Below, piece by piece: positions 1 to 8,143 of a stretch of 64,000 nucleotides of DNA (its first letter is position 1; every line of letters starts with the position of its first letter). The notes beneath the pieces are model-generated. The model had not been told where the DNA came from, did not search any database, and saw only the letters and a list, made by a program, of their open reading frames with translations. The stretch lies in the NCBI RefSeq assembly GCF_019898765.1, contig NZ_JAIOKB010000003.1, positions 434,001 to 498,000 of the forward strand, written 5' to 3'. The stretch is from Sphingomonas yunnanensis (GTDB taxonomy: Bacteria; Pseudomonadota; Alphaproteobacteria; Sphingomonadales; Sphingomonadaceae). A program made the translations under genes and the position numbers.

Positions 1-1367
1 GCCGCCGACAGCCGCTCCGCCGACGTCCCGACCGGGCCGTAGGCGGCCGAGGCGGGATCGTCGAGCCGGGCCCAGGTGAGCGGCAGCTCGGCGCCGTGAA
101 TGGCGTAACCGCGGCGCGCCCCGGTCGTGAGCGGCAGGTCGAAGCGGTAGAGATGGGCGACGCCACCCGCGCGCGCCTGCGCCGCCGCCAGCCGGATCGT
201 CGGTATGCCATATTCCTCCGCGCTCACCGCGGCGTAGCGGCGCGCGCGCGGGTCGGACACGAGCGCGGCGTAGCGCGCATAGACCGGCGCGAAGGTGGCG
301 AGATCGAGGTTGGCGAGTTCGCCCGCACGCACCGCGTCCGCGCCAGGCTCCGGCGGTCCCCAGAACGCCACCTCGTCGCGGTTCCAGCCGAGCAGCAGCG
401 GCACGCCGCGCGCCGCGCCGGCGGCGATCGCGGCGAGCGGCGCCTGCGGGAGCAGCGCGCCGCCGACCACCGCCCGGAAGGGATATTTGCGCGGGTACGC
501 CGCCACCACGGCGGTCTGCGCGGCGAGCAGCGCGCGCGCAGGCAGGTCGCGCAGCGCGGCGGGGGCGACGCCGGCGGCGGCCGCGACGCGGCGCGTCAGC
601 TCGGCGGCACGAGTGCGATCCGCGATCGTCTGACCGCCGCCGCTCTCGACGATTGCGCGGGCGAACAGGCCGCGTGCCGCGGGCGCGGCGAGCAGCGACA
701 CGACGTCCTTCGCGCCTGCACTCTGCCCCGCCAGCGTCACGCGCGCGGGGTCACCGCCGAACGCCGCGATATTGTCGTGCACCCAGCGCAACGCCATGAT
801 CTGGTCGCGCAGGCCGTTGTTGCCGCTGTCTGCGTAGGACCCGCCAAGCGCCTCCTCGAGGTCGAGGAAGCCCCAGCAGCCGGTGCGATAGGTGATCGTG
901 ACGCAGACGACGCCGGCGCGCGCGAAGCCGCTGCCGTCGAACACCGGGAAGCGCGTCGAGCCGGTGACGTTGCCGCCGCCGTGCACCCAGACCTGGACGG
1001 GATGCGGCCCGGGCCGCTCGGGCGCCCAGACGTTGAGATAGAGGCAGTCCTCCGAGGTCGGCAGCGGCGCGCTCGGGTCCTCGGGCGGCGAACCGGGCTG
1101 GATCGGCGAGGGTGCATAGGCCAGCGCCGCGAGCGGCTCGCGCCAGCGCGCCGCCGGCTCGGGTGCGCGGAAGCGCAGTGCGTCGAGTGGCGGGCGGGCG
1201 AACGGGATGCCGAGGAAGCGCGCCACCGTGCCGTCGCTCGTGCCGCGGATCGGCCCGCATCGCGGCTCGCGCAGCACCGGCGCCGCCGCGCCCGCCGCAC
1301 CGCCGGGATAGGCGCCGAGCGCGACGAGGCCGGCACCGCCGCGCCGCAGCAGCTCGCGCCGGTTCAC
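1..1367 (-). CDS. Carboxylesterase type B (3' end outside window)
   Basis: This is a type B carboxylesterase/lipase of the alpha/beta-hydrolase fold, hydrolysing carboxylic esters. It is probably exported by Tat, because the N-terminus reads MNRRELLRRGGAG followed by a hydrophobic stretch and AAG. Visible family motifs are EDCLYLNVW, the oxyanion loop HGGGN, the nucleophile elbow GQSAG (catalytic Ser) and, near the window edge, HGAELPL carrying the likely catalytic His. About 455 residues are present and only the last few dozen should be missing. The start is a GTG at 1367 whose GTGA overlaps the stop of the upstream symporter gene by 4 bases, so the two genes are probably translationally coupled. 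The natural substrate cannot be read from the sequence. Confidence 0.85.
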   Translation of the reverse strand, partial: MNRRELLRRGGAGLVALGAYPGGAAGAAAPVLREPRCGPIRGTSDGTVARFLGIPFARPPLDALRFRAPEPAARWREPLAALAYAPSPIQPGSPPEDPSAPLPTSEDCLYLNVWAPERPGPHPVQVWVHGGGNVTGSTRFPVFDGSGFARAGVVCVTITYRTGCWGFLDLEEALGGSYADSGNNGLRDQIMALRWVHDNIAAFGGDPARVTLAGQSAGAKDVVSLLAAPAARGLFARAIVESGGGQTIADRTRAAELTRRVAAAAGVAPAALRDLPARALLAAQTAVVAAYPRKYPFRAVVGGALLPQAPLAAIAAGAARGVPLLLGWNRDEVAFWGPPEPGADAVRAGELANLDLATFAPVYARYAALVSDPRARRYAAVSAEEYGIPTIRLAAAQARAGGVAHLYRFDLPLTTGARRGYAIHGAELPLTWARLDDPASAAYGPVGTSAERLSA

Positions 1368-2812
1368 GCGACCGCCAGCGGCGCGCGGCCGCGGCGCAGC
1401 GCGGCATCGACGATGAGCACCGTCGCGCCGTTGAGAAGCAGCGCGGCGAGCCCCAGATCGAAGCCACTCGCCGCCGCCCAGGCCGCCAACGGGCTGGGAA
1501 GCAGCATCGCGGCATAGCCCACCGCCAGTCCCGCGCCGAGCGCCACCGCCGGTACGCCCGGGCGCAGGAAGGCGAGATAGACGCCGGGTGCGAGCATGCC
1601 GATCGTGGCGTAAGCGGTCAGCCCGATCGTCACCAGCGACTGGCTCGGCCCAACCGAGAGCCAGGCCGCGAGCGCGGCGAAGGCGACCATCGCGGCGCGC
1701 GAGGCGAGCAGTTGCGCGCGCTCGTCGAGCGCGGGGCGCAGCGGCAAGACCACGTTGCGCGTGAAGATCGTCCCGATCGTCAGCAGCAGCACCGAACCCG
1801 GTACCAGCGCGAGCAGCGCCGCGGTGGCCCCGAACAGCCCGGTCACCCAGGCGGGATAGCGATCGGTGACAAGCTGCAGCAGCACCGCATTGGCGTCGCC
1901 GCCGGGCGGGCGTGTCCCCGCGACCAGCGCAGCCACGCCGAGCAGGATGATGAACAGGTATGACAGCGAGTAGAGCGGCTGGAAGATGGCGTTGCGGCGC
2001 AGCGTCTTGGCGGCGTCGGCGGCGTAACAGAGCTGGAACATGTGGGGGAAGATATAGGTGCCGACCGCGACGCTGATGGCGGTGGTCATCAGCCAGGTGA
2101 CGCCGAGCCCGGCGGCGGGGTCGCGGCCGGGCAGCGTCGCGGCGGCGGGTGCCAGTGCCTCGGCGCGGCGGAACAGGTCCGCGATTGAGCTCGCGCCGAC
2201 TTCGCGCGCGACGGTGAGGGCGAGCCCGCCGACCAGCAGCACCATCAGCACGTCCTTGACCCCCGCGGCGAAGGCGGCCGAGCGCAGACCGGCGAAGAAG
2301 ACGAACAGCAGCATCGCCGCCGCGGCGAGCGCGGCGGCGGTGGCGGCGTCGACGTCGCCCAGCGTCACGCGCAGCACCAGCCCCAGCGCGGTAATCTGGA
2401 TCTGGACGTAGATCACCAGCGCGGCGATCCCGACCAGCGCGACCAGGATGCCGAGCCAGCGAGAGCGATAATGGTGCGCGAAGAAGTCGGCCTGGGTCAT
2501 CAGCCCGCTGGCGCGCCCGCTGCGCCAGATCCGCGGCGTCAGCCAATAGCCGATCGCGGCGGCGAGCGAGACCGAGCACAGCGCCAGCGTCGCCGGCGCG
2601 CCGTGCGCCCAGGCATAGCCCGAGATGCCGAGCACCGCGAAGGTGGTGTAGATCTCGCCCGCGTTGAGGAACCAGAAGACGAGCAGCCCGAGACTGCGCC
2701 CGCCGATCGCCCACTCGCTGATCGTGCGCGCGCGCGCCTGCATCCGGCCATAAGCGACGGTGCCCAGCATCGTCGCCGTCACCACGCCCACCGTCACCGC
2801 CGCGGCGATCAT
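1364..2812 (-). CDS. Sodium:solute symporter (SSS family)
   Basis: The product is a 482-residue inner-membrane transporter with about 12-13 hydrophobic segments, of the sodium:solute symporter superfamily (PanF/PutP type). It would import a small solute with Na+. The ATG at 2812 (MIAAAVTVGVV) is chosen because it lies in an ATGA overlap with the stop of the upstream DUF3311 gene, and the in-frame sequence further upstream is an Arg-rich shadow of that gene. Pairing of a DUF3311 small membrane protein with an SSS carrier is common, and the two probably act together. The downstream esterase overlaps by 4 bases, which suggests the transported solute is an ester or its hydrolysis product. The substrate is not known. 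Confidence 0.85.
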   Translation of the reverse strand: MIAAAVTVGVVTATMLGTVAYGRMQARARTISEWAIGGRSLGLLVFWFLNAGEIYTTFAVLGISGYAWAHGAPATLALCSVSLAAAIGYWLTPRIWRSGRASGLMTQADFFAHHYRSRWLGILVALVGIAALVIYVQIQITALGLVLRVTLGDVDAATAAALAAAAMLLFVFFAGLRSAAFAAGVKDVLMVLLVGGLALTVAREVGASSIADLFRRAEALAPAAATLPGRDPAAGLGVTWLMTTAISVAVGTYIFPHMFQLCYAADAAKTLRRNAIFQPLYSLSYLFIILLGVAALVAGTRPPGGDANAVLLQLVTDRYPAWVTGLFGATAALLALVPGSVLLLTIGTIFTRNVVLPLRPALDERAQLLASRAAMVAFAALAAWLSVGPSQSLVTIGLTAYATIGMLAPGVYLAFLRPGVPAVALGAGLAVGYAAMLLPSPLAAWAAASGFDLGLAALLLNGATVLIVDAALRRGRAPLAVA

Positions 2813-3033
2813 CGCGCCGCCGCCGCGGCGTCGAGCCGGTAGACAAGGGCGATGGCGAGGCTGGCGATGACGACGCCGGCCAGCTCCCACAGCAGCAGGA
2901 AGGGCATGTGCCACGGCCGCCACGCCACGCCGTTGGCCCAAGGCACGCCGCCGACCTGCCACAGGAAGGGCAGCAGGAGCGGCAGGTGGCGGCGGCGCAG
3001 GCCTCCCGAGGGCGGGCTGTCGGCTTCGTCCAT
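2809..3033 (-). CDS. DUF3311 small membrane protein, symporter partner
   Basis: This is a 74-residue protein with two hydrophobic segments (around LPLLLPFLWQVG and LLLWELAGVVIASLAIALVY). It matches the DUF3311/YhdT-like small proteins usually encoded directly before SSS symporters. The start at 3033 is preceded by AAGGAG at a good distance. The last codon and stop overlap the symporter start as ATGA. The role is inferred from synteny: a small accessory subunit of the carrier. It begins the DUF3311-symporter-esterase operon, 64 bases after the end of the LysR gene, and that gap holds a LysR-box-like half site (3081-3095). Confidence 0.75.
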   Translation of the reverse strand: MDEADSPPSGGLRRRHLPLLLPFLWQVGGVPWANGVAWRPWHMPFLLLWELAGVVIASLAIALVYRLDAAAAAR

Positions 3034-3080
3034 GGCGCTACGCTCCTTTCCGGGGAGCCGCCAGGCTAGCCACACCGCCA

Positions 3081-3095
3081 TTGCGATGGGTGCGC
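3081..3095. promoter_or_regulatory. Variant LysR-box half site before the symporter operon
   Basis: TTGCG-N5-TGCGC lies 48-62 bases upstream of the DUF3311 start. The left half matches the palindrome found at 4071-4085; the right half matches only partly. The same variant recurs at 20643-20657. Assignment as a binding site is inference. Confidence 0.3.
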
Positions 3096-3097
3096 GC

Positions 3098-4036
3098 TCA
3101 TGTCGTGCTGGACGCAACGTCGGCCGCGTCTGCCTCGTCGTCGGTCCACTGCCGCAGCTGCCGCTCGAGCACGCCGAGCATCTTGAGCGGCGCCCCCTCG
3201 AGCTGGCGGCCGCTGCGCGTGATCAGGCCGATCGCGGTCTCCTCCACCCCCTCGTCGTGCAGCGGCACCGCGCGCAGCGATCCCTCGCGCAGCTCGGCCA
3301 GTACCGAGATCGACGGCAGCACGGTGGCGTAATGGCCCGACAGCGCCGCGGCGCGCATCATCTGGATCGAGCTGCTCGTCATCACCGGTTCCAGGAAGAG
3401 CCGCTGCGACGCCTCGGCCAAACTGAGGATCTGGCGCAGTCGGAACTGCTTCGGGGCGAGGCATAGCGCATGGCCCTGAAGGTCGCGCAACTCGACGCCG
3501 CGCCGCTCCGCCAACGGGTGGTCCGGCGCGACGATCACCTTGAGCGGCTGCCGCGCCGAGCCGCGCAGGCGGATCTTCGCTTCCATCGGCGGCTGGAAGA
3601 TCAGGCCGACGTGCGCCTCGTCCTCTAGCACCATGCTGACGATCTCGGCCGTCGACGGGGTCAGGATCGTCAGGCGCACCGCGGGGAAGCGCTGCTGGAA
3701 CTCATCGAACAGGCTGGTCAGCGACTGGCCAAGGAAGCCCTCGCCCACCGCGATCTGCACGTGCCCGGAGCGGACGCCGCGCAGGTCGCCCAGACGCGTG
3801 CGGAACGTCTCCTCCTGTGCCAGCTGGGCGTGATAGTGTTCCACCGCCACGCGCCCCGCCTCGGTCAGCCGGATCGCGCGGCGCCCGCGCTCGATCAGCG
3901 GCAGCGCATATTCTTCCTCTAGCTGCGCGATCTGCCGGCTGATCGAGGAAACAGCAATGTCGAGCTTGTCGCTCGCGGCGCGCATCGTTCCGGCCTGCGC
4001 CGCCTCGAACAGATACCGCAGGCCCAGGTCTGCCAT
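3098..4036 (-). CDS. LysR-type transcriptional regulator
   Basis: The product is a 312-residue LysR-family regulator. The winged helix-turn-helix occupies about residues 1-60 (AASDKLDIAVSSISRQIAQL) and is followed by the two-lobed periplasmic-binding-like effector domain (GHVQIAVGEGFL onward). AAAGGAG precedes the ATG. It is divergent from the DapA-family operon starting at 4166, and the 130-base gap holds a perfect TTGCG-N5-CGCAA palindrome with the T-N11-A spacing typical of LysR sites. Similar palindromes lie before four other transcription units up to 20.5 kb, so it is the best candidate regulator of the whole cluster as well as of itself. The co-inducer is unknown. Confidence 0.9.
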   Translation of the reverse strand: MADLGLRYLFEAAQAGTMRAASDKLDIAVSSISRQIAQLEEEYALPLIERGRRAIRLTEAGRVAVEHYHAQLAQEETFRTRLGDLRGVRSGHVQIAVGEGFLGQSLTSLFDEFQQRFPAVRLTILTPSTAEIVSMVLEDEAHVGLIFQPPMEAKIRLRGSARQPLKVIVAPDHPLAERRGVELRDLQGHALCLAPKQFRLRQILSLAEASQRLFLEPVMTSSSIQMMRAAALSGHYATVLPSISVLAELREGSLRAVPLHDEGVEETAIGLITRSGRQLEGAPLKMLGVLERQLRQWTDDEADAADVASSTT

Positions 4037-4070
4037 GCCACGCTCCTTTCAACATGATGCTGGCGCCTTG

Positions 4071-4085
4071 TTGCGCGAGACGCAA
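4071..4085. promoter_or_regulatory. Putative LysR operator, divergent promoter
   Basis: TTGCGCGAGACGCAA is a perfect 5+5 inverted repeat with a 5-base centre. It lies between the LysR start (4036) and the DapA-family start (4166), where a LysR autoregulatory and activation site is expected. It is the reference copy for the other sites listed. Confidence 0.65.
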
Positions 4086-4165
4086 TGAAAACACCGCGTC
4101 GCGGCGATTGCACGAGCGGGCGCGGCGATGACATCTGCTGCCTAGAGGCAGGGGAGCGATGCGTG

Positions 4166-5095
4166 ATGGCAGACACCGGGAAGCGGGCGCGGGTCGGCTG
4201 GCGGGGTTACATTCCCGCGATCGTCACCCCTTTCGACGCCGAGCTGGCGCTCGATACGCGCGCGCTCGGCGGCTATCTCGAGTGGCTCCACGCCGAAGGG
4301 ATGCACGGGCTGGTGCTCGCGGGTACGACGGGCGAGTGGACCAGCCTGTCGCCGCAGGAGCGCAAGGCCCTGTTCGACGCGGCGGGCGCGCAGATGCGCG
4401 GCAAGCTGCCGCTGATCGCGGGCTGCACCTGGTTCACCCCCAATGAGGTGGTGGAGTTCGCCCGCCACGCGCACGCCGCCGGCTTCGACGGCATCCTGGT
4501 GACTCCGCCGCCGTACATCCGCCCGCGCGAGGATGAGATCCTCGGCTTCTACAAGGCGGTGAGCGATGCCTCTCCGCTGCCGATCTGCGTCTACAACTGG
4601 CCGCCGGGCACCGGTATCGATATGTCGATCGAGCTGCTGGAGCGACTCGCAGACCTCGACGGAGTGGTGGCGATCAAACAGTCGACGAGCAACCTGGCGC
4701 GCTTCGTAGAGACCTTCTTCGCGCTGTCGGAGAAGGTGCGCGTGTTCGGCTTTTCCATGGACGAGCATGGCCTGGCGCTGCTCCAGGCGCGCGGCGGCGA
4801 CGGCACGATGGGCGCCGGCGCGGTGCTCGGCCGCGACCACCCGGACTTCTACAACCTTTTGTGGGCAGGGGACGTGGAGGGCGCGCGCGCGCGCGGGCGC
4901 AACGACCGCCGCGTGCTGACCGACTGGTACACGCCCGAGCTGGTCGGGCGCTTCGGCTCGGGGCCGGCCATCCTCAAAGCCGGGTTCGCCGCGCGCGGCA
5001 TGCCCCTGGGCGGAGTCCGCCCGCCGTTGCTCGACGTATCGGCGGAGGCGCGCGAGCGCATCGGCGCGACGCTGGCGGCGCTCGGCAAGGCCTGA
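4166..5095 (+). CDS. DapA-family class I aldolase/deaminating lyase
   Basis: This is a 309-residue member of the dihydrodipicolinate synthase/N-acetylneuraminate lyase family, which works through a Schiff base. GTTGE (53-57) is the pyruvate carboxylate-binding loop, Tyr143 (CVYNWPP) is the proton relay and Lys171 (GVVAIKQS) is the Schiff-base Lys. The ATG at 4166 is chosen for the GGGAG nine bases upstream. Its next neighbours are three subunits of a flavin/2Fe-2S amino-acid dehydrogenase. In known 4-hydroxyproline catabolic clusters this company marks the family member that deaminates 1-pyrroline-4-hydroxy-2-carboxylate to 2-oxoglutarate semialdehyde. That role is an inference here, because no hydroxyproline epimerase or semialdehyde dehydrogenase is visible in the window. 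Other 2-oxo-acid lyase or dehydratase activities remain possible. Confidence 0.85.
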   Translation: MADTGKRARVGWRGYIPAIVTPFDAELALDTRALGGYLEWLHAEGMHGLVLAGTTGEWTSLSPQERKALFDAAGAQMRGKLPLIAGCTWFTPNEVVEFARHAHAAGFDGILVTPPPYIRPREDEILGFYKAVSDASPLPICVYNWPPGTGIDMSIELLERLADLDGVVAIKQSTSNLARFVETFFALSEKVRVFGFSMDEHGLALLQARGGDGTMGAGAVLGRDHPDFYNLLWAGDVEGARARGRNDRRVLTDWYTPELVGRFGSGPAILKAGFAARGMPLGGVRPPLLDVSAEARERIGATLAALGKA

Positions 5096-5100
5096 CGCGC

Positions 5101-6300
5101 ATGGATGCCGCCGACGTGCTGATCATCGGTGGCGGGCTGATCGGGTGCGCGGCGGCGTGGCACCTCGCACGCGCGGGCACCGACGTGCTGCTGGTCGAGC
5201 GTGGCGAGCTGAATGCCGGCGCCTCGGGGCAGAACGCCGGGTCGCTGCACTTCCAGATCGAGCGGCGCTTCCTGGAACACGGCGACGCGCTGGCGGATCA
5301 GGCGGCGCGCACCGTCGCGCTGAGCCGCCTCGCCATCGCCGAGTGGCGCGACCTGCCGGCGGCGCTCGGCGACGGCCGTCTCGACGTGGCGATGCAAGGC
5401 GGGCTGATGGTGGCGCAGAGCGACGATGAGGTGCGTCTGCTCGAGCGCAAGGCGGCGCTGGAGGCGCGCTGGGGATTGCCGACCGAGCTGATCGACGGCA
5501 CGCAAGCGCGGGCGATCGCACCCTATCTGGCGGACGACGTGCGTGCCGCCAGCTTCCTCGCGGACGAGGGCCACGCCAATCCCCGCTTGGTCACCCGCGC
5601 GCTCGCGGACGCCGCGGCGTCGGCGGGCGCGCGGCTGCTGCCCCATACGGCGCTACGCGCGCTCGTCCCGGCACCGGGCGGCTGGCGAGCGACGCTGCGG
5701 CGCGGCGCCGACGACGTGGAGGTGGCCGCCGCGGCCGTCCTGATCGCGGCGGGCGCGTGGACGATGGCGGTGGGCGCGCTCGCGGGGGTGCACTTGCCCG
5801 TCTTCCCGATCGGGCTGCAGATGAACGTCACCGAGCGTGTCGCGCCGTTCCTGCCGCACCTCGTGCAGCACGTCGGCCGCCGCCTCTCGATGAAGCAGGC
5901 GCATGACGGCAACGTGCTGATCGGCGGTGGCTGGCCGTCGCGGCTCGCGCGCGGGGAGGGTGGGTTCGACCTCGCGCGCGCGCCGATGGTGCTGCCCGAC
6001 TCGCTCACCGGCAATCTCGCGGTCGCGGCGGCGACGGTGCCGCGCGTCGGCGCACTAAACCTGATCCGCACCTGGACCGGGGTGGTCGCCATCACTGCCG
6101 ACCAGCTGCCGCTCGCCGGCGCGGTGCCGGGCCGCCCCGGCCTGTTCGTCATCGCCGGCGGATCGGGCTTCACGCTCGGCCCGACGCTCGCGCGCGCGGT
6201 CAGCGCGGAGATGCTCGGCCGGTCCGCGGGCGACGCGGCCGCGGCGATGGCACTGGTCGCGCCCGCGCGCTTCGCGCACCTCAACGCGATGCTGGCGTGA
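5101..6300 (+). CDS. FAD-dependent amino-acid dehydrogenase, DadA/OoxB-like subunit
   Basis: The product is a 399-residue FAD-dependent oxidoreductase of the DAO/DadA superfamily. The N-terminal Rossmann fingerprint is VLIIGGGLIGCAAAWHLARAG with the acidic end VERGE. The C-terminal FAD-contact region is LFVIAGGSGFTLGP. It begins 5 bases after the lyase stop and overlaps the following ferredoxin gene by one base. With the next two genes it forms the three-part arrangement known from opine oxidases and from hetero-oligomeric D-hydroxyproline dehydrogenases, in which this subunit carries the substrate site. The likely reaction is oxidation of a secondary amine of a D-imino acid or opine. The exact substrate is unproven. 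Confidence 0.85.
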   Translation: MDAADVLIIGGGLIGCAAAWHLARAGTDVLLVERGELNAGASGQNAGSLHFQIERRFLEHGDALADQAARTVALSRLAIAEWRDLPAALGDGRLDVAMQGGLMVAQSDDEVRLLERKAALEARWGLPTELIDGTQARAIAPYLADDVRAASFLADEGHANPRLVTRALADAAASAGARLLPHTALRALVPAPGGWRATLRRGADDVEVAAAAVLIAAGAWTMAVGALAGVHLPVFPIGLQMNVTERVAPFLPHLVQHVGRRLSMKQAHDGNVLIGGGWPSRLARGEGGFDLARAPMVLPDSLTGNLAVAAATVPRVGALNLIRTWTGVVAITADQLPLAGAVPGRPGLFVIAGGSGFTLGPTLARAVSAEMLGRSAGDAAAAMALVAPARFAHLNAMLA

Positions 6301-6590
6301 TGGCTCGGGTGGCGGATACGGCGCGGGGGGTCGCGGCCGAGATCATGGTGGATGGCGAGCGCGTGTCTTTTCACCCCGGCGAGACCATCGCCGCGGCGAT
6401 GCTCGCGGCCGGGCACGCCGCTTTCCGTCGCGATCGCCACGACCGGCCGCGGGGCCTGTGGTGCAACATGGGAACGTGCTGCGAGTGCCTCGTGCTGCTC
6501 GAGCGAAACGGAGAGGTGCGACGGGTGCGCGCCTGCCTGGTCGACGCGGCACCGGGGCAATGTGTGACGACGCGGGACGGTGCGGCGTGA
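6300..6590 (+). CDS. Small 2Fe-2S ferredoxin-like subunit
   Basis: This is a 96-residue protein of the Fer2_4 type, the small subunit of opine-oxidase/D-hydroxyproline-dehydrogenase-like complexes. The cysteine pattern WCNMGTCCECLV plus the later RACLV gives C-x4-C-x2-C and a distal Cys, fitting a plant-type 2Fe-2S cluster. The start may be ATG 6300 (overlapping the TGA of the preceding gene) or GTG 6297. Its stop overlaps the next gene as GTGA. It should relay electrons between the flavins of the two flanking subunits. Confidence 0.85.
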   Translation: MARVADTARGVAAEIMVDGERVSFHPGETIAAAMLAAGHAAFRRDRHDRPRGLWCNMGTCCECLVLLERNGEVRRVRACLVDAAPGQCVTTRDGAA

Positions 6591-8005
6591 GCGAGCCCTG
6601 CTACGACCTCGCGATCGTCGGCGGCGGCCCGGCCGGGCAGGCGGCGGCCGAGCAGGCGGTCGCCGCCGGGCTGACCGTGGTGATGCTCGACGAGCAGGCG
6701 CGCATGGGCGGGCAGATCCTGCGCCAGCCGCCCCTGGGCATGACGGTGCCGCGCTGGCTCGACGGACGCGGTTATCGTGCGCTGAAGCGCCAGCTCGCGC
6801 GCGCCGAGGCGCTGCCCGGCCTCACCTGGTCGGGGCGCACCTCGGTGGCGGGTGTGCTGCGCGAAGCGGCGGGGTTCGCGCTGATCGCGGTGCCGACCGA
6901 CGGCGCGCCGGGCCGTCGCATCGCGGCGCGGCGCTTGCTGGTGGCGGCGGGCTGCTACGATCTGCCGTTGCCGCTGCCGGGATGGACGCTGCCCGGGGTC
7001 ATGAGCGCGGGCGCGATCCAGGCCTTCGTGAAGAGCCAGCGGCTGGTGCCGGGCGAGCGCTTCGTGCTCGCGGGCACGCACCCGCTGCAACTGATCCTGG
7101 CCGATCAGATCGTCGCCGCGGGGGGCCAGGTCGCGGCGCTGCTGTTCGCGCAGGCGTCCGCCGCGGCTGCGGGGGCGCTCGCCCATCATGCCGGTTCCGC
7201 GCTGCGGCACGCCGGACCGCTGGCCGCGGCAGCGGCGAGCTACGTGCGCCTGCGCCGCGCCGGCGTGCCGATCCGCTTCGGCCGGACCGTGCTGGCGGTC
7301 GAGGGCAGCGACGAGGTCGTGGCTGCGCGCGTCGGCGTGCCCGGCGAGGCGGGTGAGGTGATCGCCTGCGACCGCGTCGGCCTCTGCTTCGGCTTCCTGC
7401 CCCAGGCCGACCTGCCGCGTAGCCTCGGCGCGACCGCGCGCTGGGTCGAGCGCACCGGCGGCTGGGCCACCGTGGCGGACGCGTGGCAGCGCGGCGACGT
7501 GCCCGGCCTGTACGTCGCGGGCGAGACCACCGGCGTCGCCGGAGCGCCCGCCGCGCTGGAGGAGGGACGGATCGCGGGGATCGCGGTGGCGCGTGACGCC
7601 GGACGGATCGATGCGGTCGCCGCCGAGCGCGCGGCGGCGGAGCCGCGGCGCCGGCTCGCCCGCCTGCGCGGCTTCGCGGCGCTGCTCGACGCCGTCGCCG
7701 ACCCGCGCGCTGTGGTGACGCGCCTGGCGAGCGACGACACGATCGTCTGCCGCTGCGAGGATGTCACGCGGGCGCAGCTGCTTGCCGCGGCCGGGGGCGT
7801 CGCGGCGCCGTCCGACGCGAGCGCGCTCAAGCTGGTCACGCGCGCGGGCATGGGGCTGTGCCAGGGACGCGGCTGCGAGGCGGCGGTGCTGCGGTTGCTG
7901 GCGGAGCGGACCGGCGTCGCGCCCGCGGCGATCGGTGGCTTCACGCCGCGCTTCCCGGTCCGTCCGGTGCCGATCGCGAGCGTCGGCGGGGCGGACTGTC
8001 ACTGA
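6587..8005 (+). CDS. FAD/NAD(P)-binding oxidoreductase with BFD-like 2Fe-2S domain, OoxA/HcnB-like subunit
   Basis: The 472-residue product has an N-terminal FAD-binding motif (LAIVGGGPAGQAAAEQAVAAG), a second nucleotide-binding region and a C-terminal BFD-type 2Fe-2S segment with CRCE and CQGRGC cysteine pairs. This is the architecture of the large subunit of opine oxidase, HcnB and the D-hydroxyproline dehydrogenase alpha subunit. The GTG start at 6587 overlaps the ferredoxin stop. An ATG at 6560 is in frame but lies inside the previous gene. It closes the lyase-dehydrogenase operon and likely passes electrons onward to an acceptor in the respiratory chain. Confidence 0.85.
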   Translation: MSEPCYDLAIVGGGPAGQAAAEQAVAAGLTVVMLDEQARMGGQILRQPPLGMTVPRWLDGRGYRALKRQLARAEALPGLTWSGRTSVAGVLREAAGFALIAVPTDGAPGRRIAARRLLVAAGCYDLPLPLPGWTLPGVMSAGAIQAFVKSQRLVPGERFVLAGTHPLQLILADQIVAAGGQVAALLFAQASAAAAGALAHHAGSALRHAGPLAAAAASYVRLRRAGVPIRFGRTVLAVEGSDEVVAARVGVPGEAGEVIACDRVGLCFGFLPQADLPRSLGATARWVERTGGWATVADAWQRGDVPGLYVAGETTGVAGAPAALEEGRIAGIAVARDAGRIDAVAAERAAAEPRRRLARLRGFAALLDAVADPRAVVTRLASDDTIVCRCEDVTRAQLLAAAGGVAAPSDASALKLVTRAGMGLCQGRGCEAAVLRLLAERTGVAPAAIGGFTPRFPVRPVPIASVGGADCH

Positions 8006-8056
8006 CGCGACGGGGCGGGCTGTCGCTCACGCGACGGGGCGGGTTGTCGCTGACGC
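7985..8056. repeat. Three 24-bp tandem repeats with embedded LysR-like boxes
   Basis: Three consecutive 24-base copies lie at 7985-8008, 8009-8032 and 8033-8056, with about 3 to 6 differences between pairs. The first copy overlaps the last codons and stop of the OoxA-like gene. Each copy carries a box-like core at the same phase (7996-8010, 8020-8034, 8044-8058), and only the last is close to the TTGCG-N5-CGCAA palindrome. Confidence 0.7.
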
Positions 8057-8058
8057 AA
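8044..8058. promoter_or_regulatory. Putative LysR operator before the VOC-Rid operon
   Basis: TTGTCGCTGACGCAA matches the 4071-4085 palindrome in the right arm and in TTG of the left arm, with the same 5-base centre. It lies 86-100 bases upstream of the VOC start at 8144. Confidence 0.5.
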
Positions 8059-8143
8059 CGAAGTCGTCGCCCGCGCGCGCTTGTCCGTTCCTGGCCGCCC
8101 CAGCACACTCGCCGCCAGACCCGACCAGCAGGAGTATGCGCCC

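Noticed and set aside
3103..3117. Additional LysR-like half site (right arm CGCAA) at the end of the LysR gene
   Set aside because: It overlaps the coding end, and the left arm TCGTG matches only three of five positions. The site at 3081-3095 is the better candidate for that promoter.
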